Part shown: positions 1-9,146 of the stretch, piece by piece
Layout: each line of letters begins with the position of its first letter
How positions within the stretch are numbered: position 1 is the first letter of the stretch
NCBI GenBank assembly: GCA_030835305.1
Contig: JAURPJ010000038.1
Location: 1 to 64,000 of the forward strand
From: Verrucomicrobiota bacterium
Lineage (GTDB): Bacteria > Verrucomicrobiota > Verrucomicrobiia > Verrucomicrobiales > Akkermansiaceae
DNA length: 64,000 nt
Reading direction: 5' to 3'
Program-made: the position numbers and the translations under genes
The notes under the pieces: model-generated
Told to the model about the DNA's origin: nothing
Seen by the model: the letters and a program-made list of their open reading frames with translations, nothing else
Databases searched by the model: none

Positions 1-2
1 AC

Positions 3-560
3 GAAGAAAGCTGGACCGACCCCGAACCTTCCCACGAGCAACTCCTCAACGATCTTGAGCCAGCACTCCAGGGATTTTCTAACTTTCCGTTTCTAGAAGG
101 GGCAGATTACTCACGCTTTTTCTTTATCGACTCCCGGACAGCCTGGGCAGAAATGTTCCGGAATCCTCCAACCACAACTGCCGAGGTTCTTCACCCCAAT
201 CAACAAGCCCGAAAGCCAGTCGAGATCGCCTTCCCGAACCCGGGACCGGAAGTCATTCACGAAAATACACTCGGCGAACTGGGCCTCCGCTTATGGCTGG
301 AACCATTGGCGGGAATGGACGAATCCGGATTGCTGGCAGCGCAATGGAGGGGCGACCGATACCAACTCCGCCGCAATCCGGACGGCCAATTTGTCCTCAT
401 CTGGAAGATCGTATTTTCGGATGAGCAATCAGCCAAAAACCTCGTGGCAGAGGTGGAACGCTCCATGATCCGGCGACTTCGCGAAAGTCAGGCTCTGCGC
501 CAGATCGAAGTCACCCCGTCGGGAACACTCGTCACTTTTTCCAATTCACCGAAGAAATGA
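3..560 (+). CDS. Hypothetical protein, 5' end outside the window
   Basis: The reading frame is open from base 3, upstream of the first ATG at 153, so the true start lies before the window. The visible 185 residues contain a segment reading GDRYQLRRNPDGQF followed by IWKIVFSD and an amphipathic tail. This resembles the end of large bacterial secreted proteins in which a substrate-like strand (GDRY) precedes a conserved tryptophan strand, but I cannot name a family with confidence. Its stop overlaps the ATG of the acylphosphatase gene (ATGA), which suggests translational coupling. Function unknown. Confidence 0.65.
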   Translation, partial: EESWTDPEPSHEQLLNDLEPALQGFSNFPFLEGADYSRFFFIDSRTAWAEMFRNPPTTTAEVLHPNQQARKPVEIAFPNPGPEVIHENTLGELGLRLWLEPLAGMDESGLLAAQWRGDRYQLRRNPDGQFVLIWKIVFSDEQSAKNLVAEVERSMIRRLRESQALRQIEVTPSGTLVTFSNSPKK

Positions 561-835
561 ACTCCACCAAACGCGTCATTTTTAGCGGCCGGGTTCAAGG
601 AGTGGGATTTCGCTACACCACCAAGCAACTGGCTCTTGGGTTCGACCTCGTTGGCTCGATTCGAAACCAAAAGGACGGAACGGTCGAATTGAAAGTGATG
701 GGAGAAGAGAACGAAGTGAACGACTTCATCACCGAGATCGTCGACGAATCCGAACTTGCCGGGCTCATTAAAGAGCACCGAATCTGGGACCTCGACCCGC
801 TGACGGACTGCCGCGGATTTACGATTACGAGTTAG
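557..835 (+). CDS. acyP: Acylphosphatase
   Basis: A 92-residue protein with the acylphosphatase signature. The phosphate-binding loop reads GRVQGVGFRYTT, with the catalytic Arg in GFR, and the central strand reads NQKDGTVELKVMGE in place of the usual N-x-x-DG-x-VE; the Asn of this strand is the second catalytic residue in the family. The enzyme hydrolyses the carboxyl-phosphate bond of acyl phosphates such as 1,3-bisphosphoglycerate in the cytosol. Length and motifs match the family. The start overlaps the stop of the upstream gene by four bases. Confidence 0.95.
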   Translation: MNSTKRVIFSGRVQGVGFRYTTKQLALGFDLVGSIRNQKDGTVELKVMGEENEVNDFITEIVDESELAGLIKEHRIWDLDPLTDCRGFTITS

Positions 836-1982
836 TTTTTGATGACCCGATAATATTTTCCGGTCAATGCGGAAGCAGGCCCAACGGCATCAAAGGTTCC
901 TTCCTCGCCATCCGTCCAGGAAATCGGTCCCCCGTTCCCCTTGAAGCATAGAATCAAATTGACCCAACTACATCCGATGTCTTTGAGAGCGGCTGCGTCA
1001 ACATTCGTGACTTCCCGGCAGAGCACTTCGCCACCCACCGCGAAAGTAGCTTCCATGAGAAGGTTTTGCAGGTTGCCAGCACCAACTGTTCCAAAATAAA
1101 GAGACTTTCCGAAAGGAGAAATCTTCGAATCATACTTGTTGTTCTTCCAATGACAATTCCTTCGATGATGGACTTACGATCTCAAGTCCGGTGCGGACCT
1201 CTCCGGTATCAGCTTGAAGAGCCTGCACTGTATTTTCACCAACAAAGTAGTTGCCCACGATTAGGCTACGAAATTCCGCAGCCGATCGCGCCTTCAAACC
1301 AAGACTGTGGCCGATCTCATGCAATGCGATTCTGTAAAAATCCAAGCTAGTGCCACCCTCAGGTTGCGAAGGATCAAAACTCCAATCCCGATCCAGGTCG
1401 AAAGAGACGGTGCCCCCAATGAGTGCCAACGAACCCAGTCCCGCGTTGAAGTCGTGATTCACAAAACTTTCCGGATCAGAATAGACAAGGGCTAAATTCG
1501 CGGCACCACTGATCGGAGCCCCCCGGACCGAGGCGCCCTGGGGGCCTGGCTCCCGCGAATAAAATCCACACATCCTGGTCCAAGGAAAATCATTCAAGAT
1601 ACTCGTTTGCAGGGCTTTGAGCAGTAATCACGTAGAAATCACTAGATCCACTGGCCGCAGCGCTCAACACGTGAAGCCCGGCATCGGATAAATAATCTGA
1701 AACTACCCGTCCACAAAACTCTCATCACACATCTCCACAGGAAGCGGAGTCTGATTCACAATACCACTCCAGCGAGCCGCGACAGCCTCAATAATGGCTT
1801 TCGCCGAAGGATTTTCGAGAAAACCCTCCGTGTCGTAGAGATAATCGACTTGGATCACGATCCCTTGAAGAGGAACGCGAGCGAGGGCAATTAGTAGCAA
1901 CGACTTCGCCCTCTAAGGTTACGCAAATCGCCTGAGGTGACAAATCAAACCATCTTCCCAGATTTAGCACCAGCGTGATCAA
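832..1982 (-). pseudogene. Matrixin-like zinc metalloprotease relic
   Basis: Three minus-strand fragments in different frames together spell a secreted matrixin-type protease. An N-terminal part (about 1900-1703) reads IVIQVDYLYDTEGFL. A middle part (about 1597-1130) ends in ALHEIGHSLGLK, which matches the HExxHxxGxxH-type zinc site except that the third ligand is not visible. A C-terminal part (1056-832) reads VTNVDAAALKDIG, the usual end of this domain, followed by a short sandwich-like tail. Frame changes and missing joins show the gene is broken. The 5' end overlaps the end of the thioredoxin-like gene by four bases. Exact limits are approximate. Confidence 0.75.
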
Positions 1983-2686
1983 TTACTCGAAATTTCAGAC
2001 TTTTTTATAATTTTTTGATCTTCCTCAGAGAGTTTGTTAATTTGATAGCTGACGACTTTTCCACTTTTCATCTGGAAATGGACCTTGCCGTCCTCGATTT
2101 TTTCCACCGAAGCAAGCATTTGACGGCCTGTCCCATCGGTCCATTGTCGCATTGGGATGATCGAGTCTTCTGCGACGCGGACAGCTGGTTTTTCAAGATT
2201 CTTCCCATCAGCTGTGGCCGCCTTGATTTGAACTTCAAACTGATCATCATTGGGGTGACCGTGAAAAACAAGACGGCCGTCGGGCGCAAAAACCACGGCG
2301 TAAGGAAGTCCGGAGACTGAAATTGGACCGGTAACGCCGTCCGTGATGCTATATCCAACATTCTGTTTCTTCAAAACCTCCGCGATTTGGTTTTTCCCGG
2401 AGTGATAAATCTCCGCTCCAATGATGGTGAGCCCCTTTTCACGATATTCCTCGTCCAACTTTTTGAGACGGGCGAGCCCCTTCAGACAAGAGGAGCATCC
2501 CACTCCCCAATACTGGATCACAACCGGCTTCCCCTTCAGACTGCGAGTCGTCACCGGCTTCCCGAAGAGAGAATTCCCCAGTTCCCAGTCCGAAAGTCGG
2601 TGCTGAACCACCTGATTTTCGTCAGCACTGGCTGCGTTTATAAAGATCCCGACAGCCAGGATGACCCACAAGATTTTAAAATTCAT
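1979..2686 (-). CDS. Secreted TlpA/ResA-like thioredoxin with SHD1-like tail
   Basis: A 235-residue protein with an N-terminal signal peptide (MNFKILWVILAVGIFINAASA). The thioredoxin domain spans about residues 30-150, with an active site reading WGVGCSSCLKG (CxxC) and a cis-Pro-like strand SGLPYAVVFAPDG. Residues about 180-230 (RQWTDGTGR, then SVEKIEDGKVHFQ, ending KLSEEDQKII) look like the SHD1-type domain common in planctomycete and verrucomicrobial secreted proteins. The likely role is periplasmic thiol-disulfide exchange. It is unclear whether it acts in cytochrome maturation or on other envelope proteins. Confidence 0.85.
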   Translation of the reverse strand: MNFKILWVILAVGIFINAASADENQVVQHRLSDWELGNSLFGKPVTTRSLKGKPVVIQYWGVGCSSCLKGLARLKKLDEEYREKGLTIIGAEIYHSGKNQIAEVLKKQNVGYSITDGVTGPISVSGLPYAVVFAPDGRLVFHGHPNDDQFEVQIKAATADGKNLEKPAVRVAEDSIIPMRQWTDGTGRQMLASVEKIEDGKVHFQMKSGKVVSYQINKLSEEDQKIIKKSEISSN

Positions 2687-2720
2687 CTGGAGAGGCTACA
2701 CCTCACACACAGAAATCCTT

Positions 2721-3218
2721 TCAATCCCCACCCCGGCCACGAATGTTTAGAAGCGCCCGAAAGAAAACCATCAAGCCCCCCACCAGAAACAATGCTGGAA
2801 ACCAAATCGAATAGCCTGGGGCTTTCGTTTCATGCTCCAGCAGAGCCTCGGTTGGGTCATCGGGATTGACAAAGGCCTCGACCTTGCTCCCGGGCGGAAA
2901 TTTCTCAACCATTGGCAAAATCTTGCTTTCCTTCTTTAAATAGGGGTTTTCACGACGTTTTAGCCGATTTCCCCGGTAAAATTCACCATCGACCATATAT
3001 TCATAAACCAAATTGTGAGAGTACTCCTTGGCATTGCCTATCTGCCGGTCTCCCACCTCGGACACAACAACCACGGCAGGATACCCCGGCCATTCCCGCG
3101 TTTCCTTGGCACGGAGATAACCGCGGCCAAGCACAAAAACGAAAAAGCCCCCCATTACCGCCAAGGCCAAGCCGATGAATGCCAGATAGAGATATCCCCC
3201 GATGCCGTGCTTTTTCAC
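2721..3218 (-). CDS. DUF3592 membrane protein
   Basis: A 165-residue protein with two membrane segments (about residues 8-32 and 137-158) flanking an extracytoplasmic part. That part contains HNLVYEYMVDGEFYRG and FPPGSKVEAFVNPDDPTEALLE, the hallmark strands of DUF3592 proteins. The molecular function of this family is not established. It is divergently arranged with yqeY, whose start is about 80 bases away. The start at MKKHGIGG gives a normal membrane-protein N-terminus. Confidence 0.85.
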   Translation of the reverse strand: MKKHGIGGYLYLAFIGLALAVMGGFFVFVLGRGYLRAKETREWPGYPAVVVVSEVGDRQIGNAKEYSHNLVYEYMVDGEFYRGNRLKRRENPYLKKESKILPMVEKFPPGSKVEAFVNPDDPTEALLEHETKAPGYSIWFPALFLVGGLMVFFRALLNIRGRGGD

Positions 3219-3296
3219 GAGCCATCATTATCACAATCCAACCTTCCCGCAAGACCCGTGCTTGCACCTGGTCAAGATTCCCGCCAAAACACTCCC

Positions 3297-3752
3297 ATGA
3301 GCATTTTTGCAGAAACTGTCATGGACGACCTCAAGACCGCAATGAAAGCCAAGGATTCCGTGGCTCTCACCACTCTCCGCGCTCTCAAGACCGCCCTCAC
3401 CAACGCCGCCATTGAATCCGGCAATAAGGACAACGTGATTGAAGAAGCCGATGCCCTCGCCATCGTCCGCAAGCAGATTAAACAGCGCAACGACTCAATC
3501 GAACAGTTCGAGAGTGCCGGCCGCCCCGAACTCGCCGAAACCGAGAAAGCCGAAATCGCGGTTCTCGAAAACTACCTCCCCGCCGCCATGAGTGCCGAGG
3601 AAGTCTCTGCCATCGTAGCCGCTGCCGTCACCGAAACCGGAGCCAGCAGCCGTGCCGACATGGGCAAGGTTATGGGCATCGTGCAGGCCAAAACCGCCGG
3701 CCGCGTTGACGGTAAGACCCTCTCACTAGAGGTCATAAAGCACCTTGCCTAG
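3297..3752 (+). CDS. yqeY: GatB/YqeY domain protein
   Basis: I place the start at the ATG at 3297 (MSIFAETVMDDLKTAMKAKD), because earlier in-frame codons do not look like the family. The 151-residue product has the typical YqeY sequence: KxKDxxALTTLRALKTAL near the N-terminus, then FESAGRPELAETEKAEI and VLENYLPAAMS. YqeY proteins resemble the tRNA-binding tail of the GatB amidotransferase subunit, and a role in tRNA-dependent amidation is inferred, not shown. It lies nine bases upstream of ispD and probably shares its transcript. Confidence 0.93.
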   Translation: MSIFAETVMDDLKTAMKAKDSVALTTLRALKTALTNAAIESGNKDNVIEEADALAIVRKQIKQRNDSIEQFESAGRPELAETEKAEIAVLENYLPAAMSAEEVSAIVAAAVTETGASSRADMGKVMGIVQAKTAGRVDGKTLSLEVIKHLA

Positions 3753-3761
3753 CGGAAACAG

Positions 3762-4403
3762 ATGAGCTTTGCCGCCATCATCGTCGCCTCCGGTTCCTCG
3801 CGGCGCATGGGCTTTGACAAGCTCGCCACCAAGTGGAACGACAGGCCGGTTCTCTGGCACAGCGTCCGGGCGTTTTCGTCATTGGATGTAATCTCCCAGG
3901 TCATCGTCGTCACCACACCCGAACGCTTCATGTGGCTCGTCGACCTAGGGCCAAAACTCCTTCGTGTCGATGGTGGAGTCGAAAGATCAGACTCGGTCGC
4001 CTCCGGCCTCACCGCCTTAAACGACAACATCACCCACGTCGCCATTCACGATGGCGCCCGACCTATGGTCTCGCCCGCTTCAATCCGCACCACTTTCTCT
4101 GCTGCCGAAGAAACAGGGGCCGCCAGTCTCGCGCGACGCGTCACGGAAACTCTTAAGCGAGCCACACCCGAAGGTGTCACCACTGAATCCGTCTCCCGCG
4201 ACGATCTTTGGATCATGGAAACGCCCCAGATTTTTTCAACTGGCCTCATTAAAAAGGCCTACCAAAACGTCACCTCCGGCAATGCCCAAATCACCGACGA
4301 AGTCTCAGCCCTTCAACTCCTGGGCCAGGGCACCACTCTCGTCGAAAACCCCTCCCCTAACCCCAAGATCACAGTTCAAGCTGATCTCGACGCCCTGTCA
4401 TGA
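3762..4403 (+). CDS. ispD: 2-C-methyl-D-erythritol 4-phosphate cytidylyltransferase
   Basis: This 213-residue enzyme joins CTP to methylerythritol phosphate in the non-mevalonate isoprenoid pathway. The N-terminal nucleotide-binding loop reads AAIIVASGSSRRMGFDK. Downstream are GGVERSDSVASGL, HVAIHDGARPMVS, ETPQIF and TDEVSALQ, all in the family order. The gene follows yqeY with nine bases between. A polyprenyl diphosphate synthase, a later consumer of isoprenoid precursors, lies about 9 kb downstream. Length and motifs fit a functional enzyme. Confidence 0.95.
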   Translation: MSFAAIIVASGSSRRMGFDKLATKWNDRPVLWHSVRAFSSLDVISQVIVVTTPERFMWLVDLGPKLLRVDGGVERSDSVASGLTALNDNITHVAIHDGARPMVSPASIRTTFSAAEETGAASLARRVTETLKRATPEGVTTESVSRDDLWIMETPQIFSTGLIKKAYQNVTSGNAQITDEVSALQLLGQGTTLVENPSPNPKITVQADLDALS

Positions 4404-4470
4404 TGTCCCGGATGAATACCCGGACGGAGCTGCCAGAATTGGCACCGTATTCCAAAAGGCCATAAAAGCG

Positions 4471-5175
4471 CTAAGCCCTCCTGCGGCAGTGCAAAAAGCC
4501 AAAGAGGCCGATCGCCAACAAGACCGCTGACGACGGCTTGGGGATAAAGACCAAGAACACATCGACGTAATTTACAAACGGTCCTCCGGCTACCTCTGAA
4601 ACTTGAATTGAAGTGATCGTTTCTCCCGGGTTGTAAAACCTTATCCAGCTTGCAGAATTGCTGGCCGAAGCTGTTACCAAGTTAGTGGAGACATAACTGT
4701 AAGTCACGCCAACCGTGAGTAGATTCCCGGCAGCAGAAGGAGTCGTAATCAGACCAAAGTGCGTCAAACCCGCATCCGGAGTCCACGTCTCCGGACCACC
4801 GTTCACAAAAGCCTAGCGGGATCCGGAGGCTTTCGAGGCAACTCCATCCTCCCGTTCAAATCGAGAAGCTCCTGAAATCTTCTCTGCCAAAGCCACGGAT
4901 TCATTGGAAAAATTCCCGGCTCCAAAGATTCCCCCGGCATCCAACACTCCTCCGATCTCAAGATCGTTGATCGACACAATGAGATCCTGCATCGACGCCA
5001 AAGAAAAGCTCCCCAATTCATTGGTCACATCCACATCGCCACCAACATCGATCGTAGCCACCACAGCAGCAACCGAGACTTCAGTCTGTATTGTCGGGGC
5101 TGATATCCCTGCCAACGAACGAAGCCTGGCATTTCCATTTTTGTATGGTGGACGATCTAGGAACCAGAGTCTCAA
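4471..5175 (-). pseudogene. PEP-CTERM-type protein with an in-frame stop
   Basis: Two minus-strand open stretches in the same frame (5175-4813 and 4806-4471) are separated by a TAG at 4813-4815. The second half ends in PKPSSAVLLAIGLFGFLHCR, a PEP-CTERM-like sorting tail (Pro-rich start, one membrane helix, Arg cluster). The first half contains DLEIGGVLDAGGIFGAGNF and other beta-rich sequence. Read together they look like one exported, exosortase-type protein broken by a stop codon. Two independent small genes are possible, but the shared frame and the lack of a good start for either half argue against this. Confidence 0.55.
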
Positions 5176-5331
5176 ACTTGCAAGCAGATAAATGATAAGC
5201 GATCAGGCAAGGAGCGAATCGCCATTGAGCGTCTACCCTTACCCGCCATCGCAAGCCTCGGCTAGATCACCACTGCCCACCCCGGGCGAAGGGAGCTTTC
5301 AAAAACGCTTTAATTGTGTCACCCTTCCGGC

Positions 5332-6072
5332 ATGACTTTTAAAATCCCCGCCCTAATTTTCTCTGTTTTGTTTCTGGTTCTCCAGTCCTGCTCCATCGGG
5401 ACCCCCGCCCGAACGACCACCAAACAAGCCGTCGCCAAAGAGTGGCCAAGGATCCAATCCGCGATCGCCGCGCAGCGGAGAGCCGACCATCCAAACTACA
5501 ATCCCAAGTGGATTTACATCGTGGACCCCGCCACCCAACGGATGCAGGTCATCTCGCTAAAAACCCGCGAAGTTCGCATGACGCTTCGTTGCGGAACCGG
5601 AAGACGAGGTCTTGGCACCGCCCACGCCCAAACTCCCCCGGGCTTCTTCACCATGGGGGGAGTCCGTATTGCCAGGAATGCCGATTCCTCCATTCAAACC
5701 GGTGACTCCAAACTAGGCGTCAGCGGCATATACGCTGAAATCCTGTACCCACCTACCCACCCCGATCCCAAGCTTCGGGGCTATGTTCCAAACGGCGTGG
5801 TCATCCACTCCTACAATCCGGAGGCCAGCGAGATGCTCCGCCAACGCCGTACTCAACGAATGATCGGCCGGGTCCCCTGCACCACCGGCTGCCCGGTGCC
5901 CGATATAGACGAAGCTCACAAGCTGATCCCTTATCTCAGGCAATCAGCCGGCAAGTTTGACCCTACCACCAAACCCAACGCCAACCTTCGAGTACTGCTG
6001 AGCACAGGCCAAGTGAAACAGTATCAAAGGAATCAACTTGGCGATCCCATCTATATCCTGAACCGTCAGTAA
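5332..6072 (+). CDS. L,D-transpeptidase-like lipoprotein
   Basis: I choose the ATG at 5332 (MTFKIPALIFSVLFLVLQSC) because it gives a lipoprotein signal with a Cys at the lipobox. The 246-residue product has IYIVDPATQRMQVISL, TPPGFFTMGG, GVVIHSYN and finally RVPCTTGCPVP. This order (a TPxG strand, a conserved His, then a catalytic Cys in a Ser/Thr-x-GC context) is that of murein L,D-transpeptidase-like (YkuD-2 type) domains, which crosslink or trim peptidoglycan. It is expected at the outer or inner envelope face. The substrate is not known. Confidence 0.85.
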   Translation: MTFKIPALIFSVLFLVLQSCSIGTPARTTTKQAVAKEWPRIQSAIAAQRRADHPNYNPKWIYIVDPATQRMQVISLKTREVRMTLRCGTGRRGLGTAHAQTPPGFFTMGGVRIARNADSSIQTGDSKLGVSGIYAEILYPPTHPDPKLRGYVPNGVVIHSYNPEASEMLRQRRTQRMIGRVPCTTGCPVPDIDEAHKLIPYLRQSAGKFDPTTKPNANLRVLLSTGQVKQYQRNQLGDPIYILNRQ

Positions 6073-6189
6073 TGACGGTGGATCGGTCTTGTTCCTGAAT
6101 TCCCCGGCCCTTCAGGTCCCCGCCCGATTCACGTTAAGCGAGGATTTTCTAACTTTTCTTTTTTTGTAAGAGGACATTGCCTCCAACAC

Positions 6190-6773
6190 GATTCATAATC
6201 CCATCAACATATCCCCAAATACAAAACTCTCTTCTACCATCGCGCTACTCGTTGTCGCGCTTGGCGTCGCGGTCTTTTTCATCTTCCAGGATGGCTATGA
6301 CGAAAGCACCATCCTCACTGCCTAGCAGCTTTCACGGAATGAGGAAGGTGTGTATTACAGAACCATTGTCACCTCGACTGTCAAGGGATAGATCGAGGAC
6401 AAGGACTGGGGCGTCGAAAAGAAAGTCACCCTCATCAACGAAGGCGAGACTGATTTCATTCGTGAATTGAAATCCGTCGCCAAGGATCACTCAGAAATGG
6501 TATTCGGATTGAAAATCCTCCGAACCGCTGGACCTCACCGAGCTTGAGATTGAGGTTCATGGAAAAGAAATCCTGGCCGAAAGCGTCAGACTGACCGGAT
6601 CGCTCATTCAAATCGGCGAGACCTCAAACATCTTGCTCAACTTTGAAGCAGAGTTCACCGAGGCGGCTGTCTTGGACCTCCCAAACTTCCTTGAAGCTGA
6701 ATATAGCGCCCATTTAAAATTCGAACGCCCTCTTTCGAAACCGGTCCTTCTGAAGAACTTCCCTCAGAACTAG
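6190..6773 (+). pseudogene. Relic of a membrane or secreted protein
   Basis: The plus strand encodes recognisable protein-like sequence broken by stops and frame changes. It starts with a hydrophobic segment (IALLVVALGVAVFFIF), then in-frame stops near 6325 and 6390. It continues with KKVTLINEGETDFIRELK and, in another frame, with VHGKEILAESVRLTGSLIQI and LDLPNFLEAEYSAHLKFE. I do not recognise the family. A single N-terminal membrane helix and an extracytoplasmic beta-rich part can be seen. Limits are approximate. Confidence 0.5.
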
Positions 6774-6778
6774 TCCGG

Positions 6779-7283
6779 CTATTTGATCTGAAGTCCGGTT
6801 TTCTTGAGCGCAGTTTCGCGATCGACCAAGAAGCCGCCATGATAACCAGAGACGGAATAGCCCTTGTGAACCGCAACCTTAAAATCAAGAGTCTTGACCG
6901 CCTTCACCTTCTTCTTGATGGTTTTCGTGGGAGTTTTCACGACAACCGATAGCTCGTGTATCCCCGCATCAGCATGGACCTTCACGACCCTCCACCCTTC
7001 TTGGTCACCCTATTGGTCAAGGAAATGGCATCATTGGGCTCCACCCATCGGTTGGCGATCTTCTGGTCCGCTGCGATAAGCCTCCCGATCACCAACCAAA
7101 CATGCCCCCCGTCCTCCTTAAGGATCTCAATTATAGAACCATCACGATGCCTATCGGTGATCGCACCCTTGAGGGTCCGCTTGGTCTCCTGATCGGTCCA
7201 AGAACGTGAGTATTTTTAAGCTAGCGGAGCTCAGCCTCACTGCCACCACCTTGCGAGATCGTCAGCATAAGGAGCAAAAACAT
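6779..7283 (-). pseudogene. Secreted SHD1-like protein relic
   Basis: From an ATG at 7283 a short signal-peptide-like start (MFLLLMLTISQGGGSEAEL) is followed by a stop. A segment in another frame then reads TDQETKRTLKGAITDRHRDG and EPNDAISLTNRVTKKGG, which resembles the SHD1-type domain. A further frameshift leads into KVHADAGIHELSVVVKTPTK and KGYSVSGYHGGFLVDRE, ending at 6779. The gene is inactivated by at least two lesions. It lies tail-to-tail with the preceding relic, so this 1.1 kb is a degraded patch. Confidence 0.55.
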
Positions 7284-7438
7284 AGCTTTGGCGTGGCCAT
7301 TCCCTGACTTAACAAGCCAAATTCGGAGTGTTAAAGCGATTGCAAGTGATCATCGAACAGGTCTGATCCAATAGACTCATCCTGCCATTCACAAAAAATT
7401 TTCTTTTGCCACGCGAAATCCGATTTTAGCGTTCGAAT

Positions 7439-7849
7439 ATGTCCAGCGGAATTAGCGTCGTTTGCGAGCCCGAGATTGAAGATCTTGAAGCCTATTTTGA
7501 GGAATTGGCAGCAGTCTATGAAGAACTGGCGACTCTCCTTAAAGACGAAGGAGTGGATATCCTCCCCTATCTTTTTTGCCCTGACAGTGATCTCTCCGAA
7601 GAGGAGGCGGACGCGGCCGGATACACAAAGGAAGACAAAGCCGTTATGAAGATCATCGTGACCGAGGATTTCCATGACGCCGACGAGGTCTACGATGACA
7701 TCAACACCGCCGCGGATCTGGTTCGCGCGATGGATGACGATCTTTTCGAGAATGGAAAAAAAGCCCTCCTCGACGATCTCGAAGGACTTGCTGAGACACT
7801 GGAAATCCCGGTCGAGGAAAAAGTCACCGTACAACTTCTCCGGGGATAA
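7439..7849 (+). CDS. Small acidic hypothetical protein
   Basis: A 136-residue, very acidic protein with no signal peptide or membrane segment. It is rich in Glu, Asp and Leu (for example YFEELAAVYEELATLLKDEG and AADLVRAMDDDLFENGKKAL) and probably mostly helical. I do not recognise the family. It is followed by a clear terminator at 7877-7913, which supports it as a real monocistronic gene. The start MSSGISVVCEPEIEDLEAY is the first ATG in the frame. Confidence 0.7.
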   Translation: MSSGISVVCEPEIEDLEAYFEELAAVYEELATLLKDEGVDILPYLFCPDSDLSEEEADAAGYTKEDKAVMKIIVTEDFHDADEVYDDINTAADLVRAMDDDLFENGKKALLDDLEGLAETLEIPVEEKVTVQLLRG

Positions 7850-7876
7850 ATCCGACTACGGAAACAGTTCAAAAAT

Positions 7877-7913
7877 AAAAGCCAGGGAGAGTCTACTCCG
7901 TCCGGCTTTTTTT
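7877..7913 (+). terminator. Intrinsic terminator after the acidic protein gene
   Basis: The arms AAAAGCC (7877-7883) and GGCTTTT (7904-7910) form a hairpin with further pairing inside (GGGAG with CTCC) and a run of seven T. It lies 28 bases after the stop at 7849 and before the convergent gene ending at 7932. Confidence 0.75.
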
Positions 7914-7931
7914 GGATGCCGAATCACCCTC

Positions 7932-8510
7932 CTAAAAACGAAATCCAATTGAGAGATCGTAAGCGGTGGTGTCCTCAGTCAGGAACTGGTCATCCAAAAG
8001 CGAAAAGTCCTCCCTCCAGAGATGTCTGACGCCAATCTGCGCGACAAAACTTTTACCAATCCTGGCCCGGAAACCAACGAAGGCCTGTCCAACAAAATTG
8101 GTATCGGAATCGATCGGAAAATCAAAGCGGTCATCCAAACTGACATACTCGATTCCGGCTCCGGCTCCGCCATAAAAGGAAACCGCGCTGCTTAACTTGG
8201 CTTCCAATTCGTAGTTCAGCGTAAAATTGGAAAAATCGATATCACCATCTTCAAAAAAGGTCCGCCCGCCACGCCCCACGAATTCGAGTTCGGCATCATC
8301 GGAATGTCCAAGAAACTCGAAAAACAAGTTATGGGCGAAGGCATCGTCCTCATAAACCGTTCCCCGCAGTTGCAGAAAGCCATAACCCTGACCGGGACTT
8401 TCCATATACCCTCCGCCAAGTATGATGTCACCATTGATTCCGGCGAACTGGGCCTGAGAGGCGGAGGTGAATCCCAAGATTCCCATAACTGTCATCAGTG
8501 TCTTTTTCAT
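7932..8510 (-). CDS. Outer-membrane beta-barrel-like protein
   Basis: A 192-residue protein with a signal peptide (MKKTLMTVMGILGFTSASQA). Alternating polar and hydrophobic strands follow, including GFLQLRGTVYEDDAF, FTLNYELEAKLSSAVSFYGG and VAQIGVRHLWREDFS. The protein ends in YDLSIGFRF, whose terminal Phe is typical of barrels inserted by the BAM machinery. The small size suggests an 8-stranded barrel. The ligand or function cannot be read from the sequence. Confidence 0.75.
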   Translation of the reverse strand: MKKTLMTVMGILGFTSASQAQFAGINGDIILGGGYMESPGQGYGFLQLRGTVYEDDAFAHNLFFEFLGHSDDAELEFVGRGGRTFFEDGDIDFSNFTLNYELEAKLSSAVSFYGGAGAGIEYVSLDDRFDFPIDSDTNFVGQAFVGFRARIGKSFVAQIGVRHLWREDFSLLDDQFLTEDTTAYDLSIGFRF

Positions 8511-8528
8511 AATTTTTTAATAGTTGAG

Positions 8529-9107
8529 TTAATTTTTTATTTTATACGAAGATGATCGCACCGAAGTCGGTCTTGACGATCCTCCACCACGATATCCACT
8601 GCGCCCCCAGAGTCCCCATCCACCACCCCACCGCCCGCGGCTCACCCCACCCCCAACCACGGGAGTAACCATTCCGCCGTTGACATTCGGTGGCTGAACA
8701 TCCGCAGGAAGCAGCTCTTTGTAGCGATCACGATAAGACTTCGAAGCGTCTTTCACAGTATAAATGGTGAAACCGAATTGACTGGCCACATTGGGAATCA
8801 GCGCTCCTTTCTCGGCGTAAATCTTGCTCCGATTGACTCCTTTTTTGAAGCCCAAGAGTGCTCCACCGGCCTCGACGAAGTAGCGATTTCTGGAACTGTA
8901 TAAAACCTCCAGGGTACTACCGTTTGGAATGAAGACATCACTATCCACAACGGTTTTGTTGACCGTTCGTCCCGGAGGAGCTTTCAAATCGGCACCAACT
9001 GTTCGCGAGCCGGAGCAACTTGCAAGAAACAAAGCCGGGGTCGCAAAGAAGAGGAAACGCGCAACACGCACGCAGATTGAAACGAGGGAGCCAGGTTTTT
9101 TATTCAT
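8529..9107 (-). CDS. Putative lipoprotein with Gly-rich tail
   Basis: A 192-residue protein with a signal and lipobox (FFATPALFLASC, modified Cys near residue 30). The middle region includes VFIPNGSTLEVLYSSRNRYF and SQFGFTIYTVKDASKSYRDR. The last 45 residues are Gly/Arg/Ser rich (GGGVSRGRWGGGWGLWGRSG), suggesting a flexible or surface-exposed tail. It lies 18 bases upstream of the beta-barrel gene on the same strand, so the two may be cotranscribed. No family recognised. Confidence 0.65.
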   Translation of the reverse strand: MNKKPGSLVSICVRVARFLFFATPALFLASCSGSRTVGADLKAPPGRTVNKTVVDSDVFIPNGSTLEVLYSSRNRYFVEAGGALLGFKKGVNRSKIYAEKGALIPNVASQFGFTIYTVKDASKSYRDRYKELLPADVQPPNVNGGMVTPVVGGGVSRGRWGGGWGLWGRSGYRGGGSSRPTSVRSSSYKIKN

Positions 9108-9146
9108 GGGTAGGGAAACGTCCGCCAGACTCTCCCATGCTCCATG